Positions 1 through 10,417 of a DNA stretch of 64,000 nt are shown here, one piece after another. A program made the translations under genes and the position numbers. The DNA is taken from contig JAEILZ010000007.1 in assembly GCA_018873225.1 (NCBI GenBank), positions 1,240,001 to 1,304,000 of the forward strand, given 5' to 3'. Position 1 is the first letter of the stretch; each line of letters starts with the position of its first letter. The DNA comes from [Phialemoniopsis] sp. UDSM-2020. Its lineage: Eukaryota; Ascomycota; Sordariomycetes; Thyridiales; Thyridiaceae. Below the pieces are notes generated by a model. That model was not told the origin of the DNA, did no database searches, and was given only the letters and a program-made list of their open reading frames with translations.

Positions 1-926
1 ATGGTGACTGTGTGAGATCTTTTTCTCGGTTCGAAAAGGAGGATAGGGCTTTGCTGGTTGGTAGGTTCGTTATTTCAACTGACGAGCAGAAAGGAGAGGA
101 GATTTGGAGCAAACTCACGTACATTAGGGTCCCTCGATTTATACCATCTCAAGCACCCTCGCCCCCTTCATCCCACCATGCATCTTGTGTCTCCCCGCAT
201 CAAACGCGTTTTGTTGAAGAAGAGGGGTGGCGAACATCTGATTGCGGCCGCATATGCATGGCACCCCTGGCGCTTGGCTCAGAGAATATGGCCACCTTGG
301 GAAGTCGCGCCGTTATCGTACATGACCGCCTGCAGATTGACAGGGTTCGTGAAGGTTGCACAGTTCGCGGCTGTGGAGCGGATGTTGCAACGGTCTTGGC
401 GAGCCGAGATTCGCCTTCACCGCTTGACCGCCTGGTGCGATAACCGTGGAGTCTTTCTTCATTGCTAGTTCTGTTAATCGCCTATCTGTCAGTGCGTGAG
501 TGAAGTGGCTGTGGGTGTTTGAGGTTAGTAGAGAAGCATCGAGTGGTGAATGCGTCACGTAGTAGGTGTAGAAAAGGTTGCTGGCCAGTGGGGTCGGCGA
601 TGGCAGATCGCCTTCTTGCCCACAGAATTTGCTCCTTTTGCCCAGTTGAGTGTCTGCACGCAGGGCACAGTATTGATATGCTTAAATCCTGGCGATCCTG
701 TGCATTGACCCACCATTTGGGGCAAATTTGGTCATTTCGACTCGAGTACAAAAATCACACGCTTGTTTCACGACAACGCAGTGTCGGTTCCTGAGTAGTA
801 TTGATATGGTTCGTTTGTAGTGTCTCGTCTAATGTACAGATAGGGACAAGGATCGTAGATTCGTAGGCTCAAGACTGTGGCTGTTGCATCCATGGTCGAA
901 GTGTCGGTGCCGTGTGCACTTCAAAG
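1..926. other. Non-coding or unassigned left edge
   Basis: I see no convincing gene here. Several short frames overlap on both strands, but none has a recognisable motif, good codon texture or plausible splice partners. The stretch lies downstream of the 3' end of the split kinase-like gene and probably holds its 3' UTR and intergenic DNA. Confidence 0.4.
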
Positions 927-1295
927 TCACCTACTGCTAATGAGCCCGCGAACATCCAACTCGTTCCAAAAGGCCTTGAGCTGCTTGATGTTGGTGATAA
1001 TCTCGCCGTAGTCCGGATATTTGACCACCATCCCCACGCCTTTGCGGCCAAGTAGCAATGTCATTGGCTCGTCGATCCATCCAACATTGTCTTGCTCCAT
1101 GGCGTACTCCCAATACTGGACTTCGGGATCCCACTCATCAACTTCCTCCGCACATCTCCTCTTCGGGACAACCAAAGCATCAAGTCCGTCGATGCTTCTG
1201 GTGGCATCATCGTTTTCGACATCTTCAATGTTCTCATCATCGTCATTGCTCGAGATTTGGACCTTTTTCTTGACGTCGCAATGGGTGTCGACATA
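927..1295 (-). pseudogene. 3' part of kinase-like gene split by a copia element
   Basis: This is the severed C-terminal end (122 codons plus stop) of the kinase-like gene whose 5' part lies at 7055-8367. Reading on the minus strand, codons continue from the TSD copy at 7055-7059 directly into position 1295 without a frame change. The segment is acidic at first (Asp/Glu/Asn run), then Trp/Tyr-rich, and ends with stop at 927-929. It has no internal stop and no visible RIP, although it abuts a heavily mutated element. A longer open frame begins inside the element at 1484, but its first part is translated LTR and is not host protein. The function of the C-terminal segment is unknown; it follows a kinase-like fold. 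Confidence 0.8.
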
Positions 1296-1300
1296 CTTGA
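1296..1300. repeat. Target-site duplication, left copy (CTTGA)
   Basis: CTTGA directly precedes the left LTR and is repeated right after the right LTR at 7055-7059. Five base pairs is the usual Ty1/copia duplication length. Removing one copy restores the host reading frame. Confidence 0.9.
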
Positions 1301-1453
1301 TGCTGAAGTTATTAGTACTGCAGCCACATAGGTACCGGTACATAGGGGTACCTACACCTTCTCCTAGCAGTGTATATAGAAGTGGTAGCTCCCACCTACC
1401 TAGATAGAGGTCTAGTACTAAGGAATCAAGCGGTATTACACCATATTTCAATA
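1301..1453 (+). repeat. Left LTR (153 bp)
   Basis: It aligns without gaps to 6902-7054. I count six differences, all transitions; five are CpA/TpG versus TpA and one is CpG versus TpG, so RIP-type mutation explains the divergence better than neutral drift. The terminal CA of the right LTR is TA here. Confidence 0.92.
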
Positions 1454-1467
1454 GGTTATGAGCCCAG
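1454..1467 (+). other. Primer-binding site, half-tRNA(iMet) type
   Basis: GGTTATGAGCCCAG immediately follows the left LTR. Its complement, CTGGGCTCATAACC, matches the anticodon stem-loop of eukaryotic initiator tRNA-Met (CAU anticodon). Copia-type elements prime from a cleaved half of this tRNA rather than from its 3' CCA end. This site survived RIP unchanged. Confidence 0.75.
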
Positions 1468-4400
1468 ACTTCCATACTAACCAAATCTAAGCTAAGTACC
1501 GCTATATTGAATATAAAACTACTAATTTTGTTAAGAATCTTACTAAAAAAGGGGCGCTTAGCTGTACCCTGATGCTAATCTCTAAGCTGAACTACTAAGT
1601 ATAGTAAGCGGTAGAGCCTAATGGTATAGAGTACCTTAGAAGTATCTATCCTGTTAAGCAGTAGCTCTAAGGCTGAAGCTAGCGTTTAAAATGGAAGCGC
1701 TAAGATGTATATCCTACTACTATACCTACTAGCTACTCACTAAACAGTATACCGAAACGGAATGATATATAACAGTATAGAGCTAATAGTTAAGACTAGA
1801 TATGCTATAGAGGTAGATAAGGAAGTACTTATAAATAAAGATTTAAGAACTAGCGAATATTTATACTCTTTATTTGAAAATGCTCCTTATCTATTACTAA
1901 GATCCAATATGTTGTAACTACAATCAGATGTAATTTACGGTGAAAACAGTAGTATATTGATAGCTAATATACTAAATGTAGCCTTAAGTACGCTAGTAAG
2001 GCTAGAGAAGGTTATAAAGATTAAACTGTATAAACTTTAGATATCTACTATTAAAGACGTTCTAAAGCTAATAGGTTAAGAAAACTATCTATCTTAGCTT
2101 AAGAATGTAATACTTTTCCTTGATATTATTAACTATAACGATCTGATATCAGATTGCATTACAATTGACACTATAATAGATAACTTTAATGTTTAAAAGG
2201 CATAGACTAATAAGCAATAGCTTTACATCTGTTTTTTAAACCTTATACTCGACGGTTTATACATCTAACTCTTTATATAAGAAGTAATAGTTATAGAGAT
2301 ATTTATCTAGGTGAAAAAGGAGTACTAGGTAAGTAGAATTAGTACCCTGTAGAGGTACTATATCAAGTAGGATGTATTAGTCCCTAATAGTATATATACT
2401 GTATAGGGGCTTACCTAGTGAATCAAAGAGATTCAAGAGGGACTATACTCCATTGGACCTGAGCACACACTACCTAAGAGCATATTAGTATTTAAGCTTA
2501 TATATACCCTTAATCTGGCACGCTTTTCAATATGGTAAGAGAACTTCTGGTTGAAGGAAGAGGGGAATATCCCTACCCTAGATAGAGTGACCTAGAGTAT
2601 CACTACTAAAGAGATTCGATTAGCTAGCATATCTAGTGATAAATTATTAGCTTTACTTGCTGTAAGAGGCTGAAAACAGGGGGCGACTCAGATAGTCCTC
2701 GATAGAGACATAAGACTTCAACCGGTCCCCTACTGCATTTACTACCATAAGAACTATTATACCTGTATAAACTGCTAGGAGTTCTATCCTGAGAAGAGGA
2801 AAGAGTAAAAGGGTGGCCACTGCGGCAAAGGGAAGAGCTAGGATTGAGGCACTAATGCGAAGGGACTAGATAATAACTCTACTAAGAATAGTAGCTCTGA
2901 TATACTAGTTGTAATGCTCTACTAGCTTACTGATGTACTAGACCGGATTGACTACTAAGTACAGCTAGATATAATAGATGACTATACCCTAAAGAACCTC
3001 TAGATCTACGACTCAGGGGCAGGATAATATGCAACATACTGTTGAAGCAAATTCAGTAAGTTTAAATCAATTATAGTATAGATTAGAGGGATTAGGGGCA
3101 TAAAAGTCCTAGTAACCAGTGTTAGTAACATTACAAAGAAGGTATAGTATAACAGAGAGGAGTTTAATATTATCCTTAAGTCTATCCTCTATACTCTAGC
3201 GCTTAGAGTTAACCTTATCTCTATACCGCAGCTTCTCAATGCTGGTATAACTTTTCAAGTCAGCTGAGTACTATGGATGATTGAGAACTACAGCGACTAC
3301 ACCTTCTAAGGTATACAATTTAGCAACCTCTTTACACTATAGACAGCCGACCTAGCGATTCAGGCGCTTATCACCTACTCTATCAAGCCTGATATACGAC
3401 TATAGCATAAGTGGATAGGACACCTTAGCGAAGACAACATTAATAAGCTGCAGAAGATAGCAGACAGCATTAAGAACACATAGGAGTTCTGTACCTATAA
3501 GGCCTATATTCAAGGGCGGATAGTTAAGTTACTACACTGAGGAATACTACTAACTAGAGAGTATATAGGTGATATAGTCTATATCAATATCGGTGGCCCC
3601 TTTCATATCACTAGCCCTGCGGGGGAACGCTATTAGGTCACTATGATTGATAGATAGTCTCAATTCAGTAGAACCAAGCCAATATCAGAGAGAATAGATG
3701 CCTAGTGATACATTATTAAGTATATCAAATGGCTATAACTATATAACCCTAATAGATAATACTACCGAATAGTACATATTGACAACGCAAAGGAGTTTAT
3801 TAATAAAGACTTTAAGGTGTAGTGCTCCTAGTGCAGTATCTACTTATAGACTACTGGCACTAAACAGTACCAGTTGAATAGTATTACTAAAGCCTTTAAC
3901 CGCTAGATTCATAAGAAGCTAATACTAACAATGCTTAGCAGATTGATTGCAATGAGATAGTAGGCTGAGATACTAGTTGCAGTTAACTACCTTTGCAACC
4001 ACAGTCCATACAGCGCCCTGGAATATATACCTTTTCAGAAGATACATAGCTGACGCCTAGATCTCTTAAATATCTAGGTACTCAGCACCATTGCTTGGCA
4101 CTACATGCCAAGACAGGGGCGTAAGAAGCTCTAAGAGCGTACACTTCAGTGTATTCTTATTAGGTTTAAAAACTACTCGTACTATTAACTTCTCACCCCT
4201 GACAGTAAGGTTATTAAGTTGAATAATATACATTTTAAAGCCGAAAGAGCAATAAGAATAATAATACTTAGCAATAGTACCTCTATTAGCACGCAGACAG
4301 AAATAGGAATAGTTCAGTCTACTCACCAACTCAAAGAAGTGACACCCCCTTAACGCCACAGGCCTAGCTAGGCACCAATCATACCCCTAGCTGTATTCTT

Positions 4401-6560
4401 AGGGTCAGAACTGACACTACAGTCGGATCCACCAGCCCAATCAGAAGGCTAAAGGCACCCAACTATCTCAGAACAACCAAAGGCAAAGCACCTTCAACAA
4501 GGGATAGTCACTAATAGCTAAGTTGAAGACTCAATCACTATCTTACTGCTATTTGATCTGCGTTATTTAGAATTGACCAGCCTAGTGCTGCTTAAGCTTG
4601 GCAGCTAATCCTCTATTGTCTCTAGTAGCTACATCTTAACCTTACTATACCCTGAGCTTAGGAGCTAATTATTAATTGTTACCCTGTTCTGCTCCCTATT
4701 ATAGAGCTCTTTAGCTGGCTAGGGTCCTCTAGGATAGGATGAGCCGCTATTAGTTCGCTAATACGTTAGCAATAGTATACTAAGACAGCTAATCCTAAAC
4801 AATATTAATAAGTCGAACAGCCCTATAAAGTTAACAATAATGATTAGAGGTGGTCTAATTTAATTGAGAATTACGCTGATAAATCCTTGCTGTAGCAGTA
4901 CTGATATGCACTATAAGCTCCAATCCCTATATAATCTCTTTGTCTTTATAGCTTTACTTAAGCAGCAGGAAGAAATAGAATCAGCTACAGTCTCAGAAGT
5001 GAGATGCCTGTTCTACTAGAAAAAGTGGTTGAAGGTAATAGGAGATAAGTACTAGTTATTAGTCGAAAATGATACCTAGGAACTAGTAGAGCTACCATGC
5101 AATGTAAATATACTGTAAGGTAAGTGGGTGTATAAGCTGAAGAGGGGTTCAAATAATGAAGTTATACGATGAAAGGTATAATAGGTAGTTAGAGGCTTTA
5201 AATAGATTGAGGGTATTGACTACTTTGAAACCTTTGTGTCTATTATCAAGCCTATGAGCTATAAGGTACTATTTATAATTACTATGGTTAAGAATCTTAA
5301 GATTGAATAGATAGATATTAAAACTGCCTTCCTGTATAGAGTAGTTAAGGAGGAGATCTATATTCAGTAATCAGTGGAATTTAATAATAGCTTAGGGTAT
5401 ATCTGCAAGCTAAAAAAGATGCTTTATAGCCTTAAGTAGGCGCCTTGAGTGTAGTTTAAGACTTTAACGGACTTCCTTGGTAGACTTAGCTTCCAACCTA
5501 TCAGCTTAGACTGCAGAGTATTCACATACAATAGAATATTTATTACTATCTATATTAATAATCTGCTTATTATTAGCAAGGACATAGATAAGATCTAAGA
5601 TCTCAAGGATGCACTTAGTTGCTGCTTTAAGATATTAGATCTTGGTGCCTACTAATTCTACTTAGGTATTCATATCTATTAGAACTAAGATAGATGCATC
5701 ATCTACCTTAATCAGTAGGGCTATATTAATAAGATCCTTAGAATATTTAAGATAGACTACTATGCACTAATATAAATACTAATAATAAGGCAGCTTAAGC
5801 CTCCTCTAGATGATTAGTAGTATCTAATTATAGACTGCAGAAGGTATTAATTTACGGTCAGATTACTAATATACCTTATGCTTAGAACCTATCTGGATAT
5901 TATATATACTGTCTCAGTTGTTAGTTGCTTCTTATAGAACCTGAGTAAGGAGCACTAGATAGCAGTTAAGTATATCTTCTGCTACCTTAAGGGTAGCTAT
6001 AATCTTTCGCTCTGCTACTAAGGACCCCTTAAATATATTAAGGGGTATATAGATACAGATTAGGCTAGAGATCTAGTAATACAGCGCTTAACCTTAGGCT
6101 ATATATTTAACATTGGTAGCAGTGCGATCAGCTGGTTAAGCAAGTAACAGCTAACTATTACACTTTCCTTCTACGAAGCTAAGTATATAGGCTAAACCTA
6201 GGCCACTAAGGAAGCGATTTAGCTGAAGTGATTGTTTAATAAGCTAAGTACTGACCTAGGAAGTATTGAAGTACCAGTGCAAGTCAAGGATATACTGTGC
6301 ATAGTTATTATCTACGGTAACAATCAAGGTGTAATTACTTTAGTAAATAACCCTAGGAACCACTTGAAGGCTAAGTATATCAATATATAGTAGTACTTTA
6401 TATGCAAGAAGGTTGTAGATAGTATAATTAAGCTTAAGTACGTTCTGATGACAGAGATAGTAGCAGATAGTCTGATAAAGCTACTATCTAAGCTACCCTT
6501 TTAGAGCTTTAAAATAGTGCTAGGCCTGATGATTCGCCCAGGCTAAGTATGCATCTAAGC
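1468..6560 (+). pseudogene. Degenerate copia gag-pol polyprotein
   Basis: Conceptual translation in plus-strand frames shows recognisable integrase, reverse transcriptase and RNase H blocks separated by many stops. Most stops stand where Gln would be expected, for example just before the IDIKTAFLY block and in the LKxAPxxW block of RT. Some Gln codons survive, so a reassigned stop codon is not the explanation. No frame of useful length remains on the coding strand. The remaining 340 bp before the right LTR are non-coding and contain a short tandem repeat. Confidence 0.85.
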
Positions 6561-6767
6561 ATTAAAGGGCCTTAATGAAGACTAAAGGCAGTAGGGCTAC
6601 TATCTATATATATAATAGTTAGTTTATATACTTAATAGCTTTAGGCCTGTTAGTACTAAGTGATATAATTCCACTTAATAGTATTGACAGGGGCAGATAG
6701 CACTTAACATTTAACACTATAATTCCTTGATAGCAAGTAGACCTCAGGTAGGACAGAGCAGGATATA

Positions 6768-6851
6768 CACTGAACATGCAAGCAGTGGGAGCATGTAAGC
6801 AGTAGGAGCTAGATGTATACTAAGCATGCAAGCAGTAGGAGCTAGATGTAC
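6768..6851 (+). repeat. Short tandem repeat upstream of right LTR
   Basis: A unit built on CATGCAAGCAGTAGGAG followed by CTAGATGTA recurs about two and a half times, with small differences. It lies in the 3' untranslated part of the copia element. It could be an element-specific regulatory repeat; function is unknown. Confidence 0.6.
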
Positions 6852-6889
6852 ATAGGACACATCAAAGGTGATTAAACTTATATTGCTGC

Positions 6890-6901
6890 AGTAAGTAGGA
6901 G
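6890..6901 (+). other. Degenerate polypurine tract
   Basis: AGTAAGTAGGAG lies directly against the right LTR, where a plus-strand priming tract is expected. It is purine-rich but interrupted by T, so the assignment rests mainly on position. Confidence 0.45.
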
Positions 6902-7054
6902 TGCTAAAGTTATTAGTACTGCAGCCATATAGGTACTGGTACATAGGGGTACCTACACCTTCTCCTAGCAGTGTATATAGAAGTGGTGGCTCCCACCTAC
7001 CTAGATAGAGGTCTAGTACTAAGGAATCAAGCGGTATCACACCATATTTCAACA
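6902..7054 (+). repeat. Right LTR (153 bp)
   Basis: It starts TGCTAAAG and ends TTTCAACA, followed by the CTTGA duplication. Read on the minus strand it enters the host gene and supplies TGT TGA, so it ends the interrupted host frame one codon after the junction. Confidence 0.92.
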
Positions 7055-8367
7055 CTTGATGACCACGACATCCTCGTTGATCTCGACGTCCTGTTTGAAT
7101 TCAACGATCTTCTTGCTTTCGATATCATCCTTGCTGTTGAGGTCGTGCTTTTGATCAAGGTTGTCTTTGCTCTCAATGTTGCCCTTGTGCTCAGCATCGT
7201 AATTGCTATTCGCATATTCGGTGCTCTCGATAAGGTTCGTATTCTTGGGCTCGGTGATGCCATTGTTGTCGAAACTCTCGACACTGCTAGAGCTCTCCGC
7301 GCTCTTGGTACTGAAGGTGCTGTTATTACTCTGATCACTGCCGGTACTCTCGTCACTGCCTGCGCTGTCGGTACTCTCCTGGCTGTCGGTGGTGACGACA
7401 CTGTACGCGCCGGAGCTAGATCTCGAAGCATTTGCGCTCATCTCTTTCCTCTCTTCCTCCCAGCCGTGAATCAGCTCGTCCTTGAACGAACATTGGCCGA
7501 GGTCGATGATGAAAGACTTGTGCGATGCCTCCGTAATGATAGCGTTGCGTGGGCAGCAGTCATCGAGGAGAACGCCGCGCTTGTTGATCTCGTGCACTAC
7601 ATCGACGGTAGACTGCACGATTCCCGGCCAAAGGGCCGTCTCGACAGGAGCGCGAGGCGAGTGGTCGATATCCTCCAGATTGTATCCGTCGATGTACTGG
7701 ATGAGGATGCCTTGGACCTCGACATAAGGGGCGAGCATGGTCTGGATTGGGTCGCAATAGTTGTCCTCCAGCCCAACACGGACATGAGCGTACATCTTGG
7801 GGATCGCGGTACCCTGAAGGTCTCGTAGGCGCGAGTAAGCCTCGGTCTCAGTGTCGAAGTTGTTGATGCACTGGAAATACATTGCCAGCTCGTGCTTGGC
7901 GACTGCTTCCAGATCGTACGGGTCCTTGAGGACGGTCATGCCAGTGGGAATACGTAGACCCTCCTCGATCTGCTTCGCCTGCTGGCTGTAGAGATCCATG
8001 TTGCCGTCCTTCAGGACAAATGAATGGAAAGCATCCTGGAACCACGGCCTGTGAGGTAGAGGGGTGTCGCCCACCTCTCGGAGGCCTCTGGGGAAACGGC
8101 TGTCGTAAAGCTTTAGGACAGCGTAGAGTTCGTTTCCCGACTCCTCCTTGACCGTGACACCTAGAGCGCAAGACTGGGTCATGTCGAGGACTTTGTGGAC
8201 CGTGACCGAAGTGAGAGGCGGAAGAGGGGTGTCGCAGAAATCTCGCAGAACCTCGAGCTGCACCGTCTGTCCCGGCATGTAAGGGTGCTGTGTGAACGGG
8301 TTCGCCCTGCCCAGTATCGTCAGTGTTCGAGTAATACAATCAAGAGACTCCTCGGCTATACTCACAT
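7049..8367 (-). pseudogene. 5' part of kinase-like gene truncated by copia insertion
   Basis: The protein has a protein-kinase/aminoglycoside-phosphotransferase-like fold: a beta strand with VLK (YAVLKLYD), a catalytic-loop equivalent LLDDCCPRNAII with Asp and Asn, and IIDLGQC in the DFG position. It is followed by a Ser/Thr/Glu/Asp/Asn-rich low-complexity tail, where the element landed. A 59-bp intron (8307-8365, GTGAGT...CTGAC...CAG) splits the likely start codon: AT at 8367-8366 joins G at 8306, giving a start MANPFTQHP. As it stands the frame ends in the LTR (TGA at 7049-7051) after 419 residues, so the kinase-like domain is intact but the last 122 residues are lost. A truncated product could still be made. 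Substrate unknown. Confidence 0.75.
7055..7059. repeat. Target-site duplication, right copy (CTTGA)
   Basis: Identical to 1296-1300. On the minus strand it reads TCAAG and forms the last host bases before the LTR. Confidence 0.9.
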
Positions 8368-9396
8368 TGTCAAACCGGGTCAGAGAGCCCAGATGGGATG
8401 CTTGTAGATAGTATTGGTGCCGGGACGTTGATAAAAGGATGGGGGCGCTACAGGCGCCGGAAGAAGATGATTGCAGATGATTAATGTTGAGAAAGAGGTA
8501 GGGAATCAAGAGGAAATGATGTAGAGGGATCGAGAAGGTGATTCTGACCCTAGTAAGAATTTTCCTGGGATTCGAAATCACTGAATATCTTTGTGGTGTC
8601 GCAAAATAGAGGCAATGTGAAAAGGGGATGAAGTGAATGGGGCGGGGAGGAGGGGGGACTTTTTTTGGTTCAAAAACAGCAGGCAGTGGGACAACCCGAG
8701 GCTCGCAGGGTACACGTACCTTCCTGTCAGTAATGAATGACCCAACAAAATATGATCACTCTTTGACGATATGTACAATCTGGCGGACAATAAGACTTGA
8801 AAAGCTTCTATTGTCTTTATCAATGCTTTTATCTTTAGAAAAGCTACCGACCACACAGCCATCTAGACATGGCAGAGATTTCTTTCCCATTATTGAGCTA
8901 TTGTCAAGCCTTTAGTTTTGTACTCTTACTCAGTATGTGTATAGTATGATCCCTTCAAATCAATAGGATCATGCTATTTCAGCATGATATTATCCAATGT
9001 TCTCAAGAGCCTATGAATCTGCAAATGTGCCTCTAGGTAAGACAAGCAACTGTGACGCAGTACATCCACACAATGAACACGATAGCCGTGTTCCAGAGAC
9101 ACAATGGCATTTTTAGTACTTGAAACAATAGATATGGTGAGTGTCTGCAAATCCACACCTGGGACCATCTGTCAGTTGTCAGTTGAGCTCAGGATGAAGT
9201 CGATCTGAAGAGAGGCTCACTTTGATCTCACTTTGACCTCGATATCCAGTGACAACTCGAGGCAAGTTGGCCAAATCGCAAACCTAAGTCTTTCTCAACT
9301 CGAGCTTCTTTCCCTTCAAAGATCCTTCTCAACTTGAGCAAAGCTTTTCAAGACTACAACGTTGCACTTCCCTCCTTGACCAGCTCAAGAGGCATC
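8368..9396. other. Intergenic, divergent promoter region
   Basis: This separates the minus-strand kinase-like gene from the plus-strand orphan at 9397. The first 200 bases, just upstream of the kinase-like start, stay open in frame but read as leader sequence. I see no RNA gene. The only structure noted is an 8-bp perfect inverted repeat with a 5-base loop at 8968-8988. Confidence 0.4.
8968..8988. other. Small perfect hairpin (8-bp stem)
   Basis: ATCATGCT and AGCATGAT flank the loop ATTTC. The stem is short and A/T-rich. It may be chance or a terminator-like or operator-like site; no function can be assigned. Confidence 0.3.
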
Positions 9397-9918
9397 ATGT
9401 TCAACAAAAAGTCGAAGCGTATCTCGGTAACCACGAAGCTTAAGGATGCTGTGTTCGAGTACCTAACCAACGCGAACCCAAAGAACGTCCCTGCTTCGGA
9501 GTTCACCGTTGATTACCAGAACTTCCCTGGCGAGGGTAGAGCACTACCAGTTCACAAGGAGTGGACTTTCCATACCGCGCTCCGCCTTGTCAATGGCAAC
9601 TACGAGTCATGCCTCCAAGTCAAGAAGAATGGCACCGAAAAGTCTTACCCAATGCTAGGCACTGAGCACATCTGGGGAACGGAGGAACCGGACCTTCCCC
9701 AGGTGGTGCAGAAGTACCAAGTAGACTACAAAGTTACCCCGAAACACCCACTCAATCCACCAGCGGATGCCATCGCCGAGGATCAGCCGCAGGAGAACCC
9801 CAAACCGTTTCGCAAGACGGTGTTGAAGGACCACCTTGGTGTACGCCATGACTACGACGAGCATGGAGTCTACCATCTTTGCGAAGAGGGAGACAACGTT
9901 GCGAAGAAGTCCTCGTAG
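9397..9918 (+). CDS. Orphan protein, 173 aa
   Basis: A single open frame from the first ATG at 9397 (MFNKKSKRIS) to TAG at 9916. The frame extends 21 codons upstream without another ATG. I do not recognise the family. The product is hydrophilic and mixed-charge, with no signal peptide, no membrane segment and few cysteines. It contains a Trp/Thr-rich centre (HKEWTFHTALRL) and a Pro/Gln/Glu-rich stretch before a His/Asp-rich end. Codon texture (C/G at third positions) looks coding. It could be a lineage-specific cytosolic protein. No introns are needed. Confidence 0.55.
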   Translation: MFNKKSKRISVTTKLKDAVFEYLTNANPKNVPASEFTVDYQNFPGEGRALPVHKEWTFHTALRLVNGNYESCLQVKKNGTEKSYPMLGTEHIWGTEEPDLPQVVQKYQVDYKVTPKHPLNPPADAIAEDQPQENPKPFRKTVLKDHLGVRHDYDEHGVYHLCEEGDNVAKKSS

Positions 9919-10417
9919 GCACTGTGTTAGGAGAGTCTAAGGTTTGTTGCCTGTACCACAGCTTGGGCTACATCAATGCTAATAATCTGCTGTTTAGAAA
10001 CGACGCAGACATCCAAAGGCGAAGGGAGGGATAGCGTTCTCGCAGACCAGTAATGCCTCCCATGGAATCGTTGAGAGTAGATCCGAAGGCTCTAGAAAGC
10101 CTCATCAAAGAGGGCTCAATTCAGAGCAATGTTACATTAAGGAAAAAAGGGATCTGGATCACCGGAGGTGTTTGCTTTCTAGGTCCAATTCATATCATAT
10201 TTCTCTACTAAGAGAGAAGGAAATTTATGATATCTGCGACCATACGTGTATGTAAAGGCTGTCCGAGATTCATATTCAGCGTGACCATCGCGTTCGAGCC
10301 CAGAATTTGTTTTCAGCAACTTTAGCCGTGCCACCAATTTTGGTATGTCATCAGTTCCGCCCTTTCGAAAGATGGCATAAATTTGCGATTTGCAATTATC
10401 TGGCCGCATACTGCCTT
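9919..10417. other. Intergenic, convergent 3' region
   Basis: This lies between the ends of the orphan gene and the Zn2Cys6 gene, which converge. No gene or RNA is seen; it presumably holds both 3' UTRs. Confidence 0.4.

Larger units (their letters stand above)
1301..7054 (+). mobile_element. Ty1/copia LTR retrotransposon, RIP-degraded
   Basis: The 5754-bp element has 153-bp LTRs that begin TG and, in the right copy, end CA, and a 5-bp target duplication. Domain order in the plus direction is remnant gag, an aspartic protease remnant (DSGAG, near 3010), integrase (HH..., GHLSEDN near 3420; HIDNAKEF near 3780), reverse transcriptase (about 5190-5720, IDIKTAFLY and the YINNLL equivalent of YVDD) and RNase H (about 6040-6260). 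Integrase before RT defines the copia superfamily. The frame is broken by dozens of TAG/TAA/TGA codons at places where homologues have Gln, Trp or Arg, matching C-to-T change at CpA on either strand. It sits antisense inside a minus-strand host gene and cannot encode functional enzymes. Confidence 0.93.

Noticed and set aside
927..1484. A separate 185-codon gene starting inside the element
   Set aside because: The first 60 or so codons are translated LTR and element sequence. Only 927-1295 is host protein, and it continues the gene at 7055-8367.
1468..6560. Alternative genetic code (stop codons read as Gln) in the element
   Set aside because: TAG, TAA and TGA all appear, at Gln, Trp and Arg positions alike, while normal CAG and CAA codons also remain. 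CpA-to-TpA mutation explains all of them.
6971..7828. 285-codon open frame on the plus strand
   Set aside because: It is antisense to the kinase-like gene and begins inside the LTR. Its openness follows from the Ser/Asp/Glu-rich codons of the real gene; no motif is seen.
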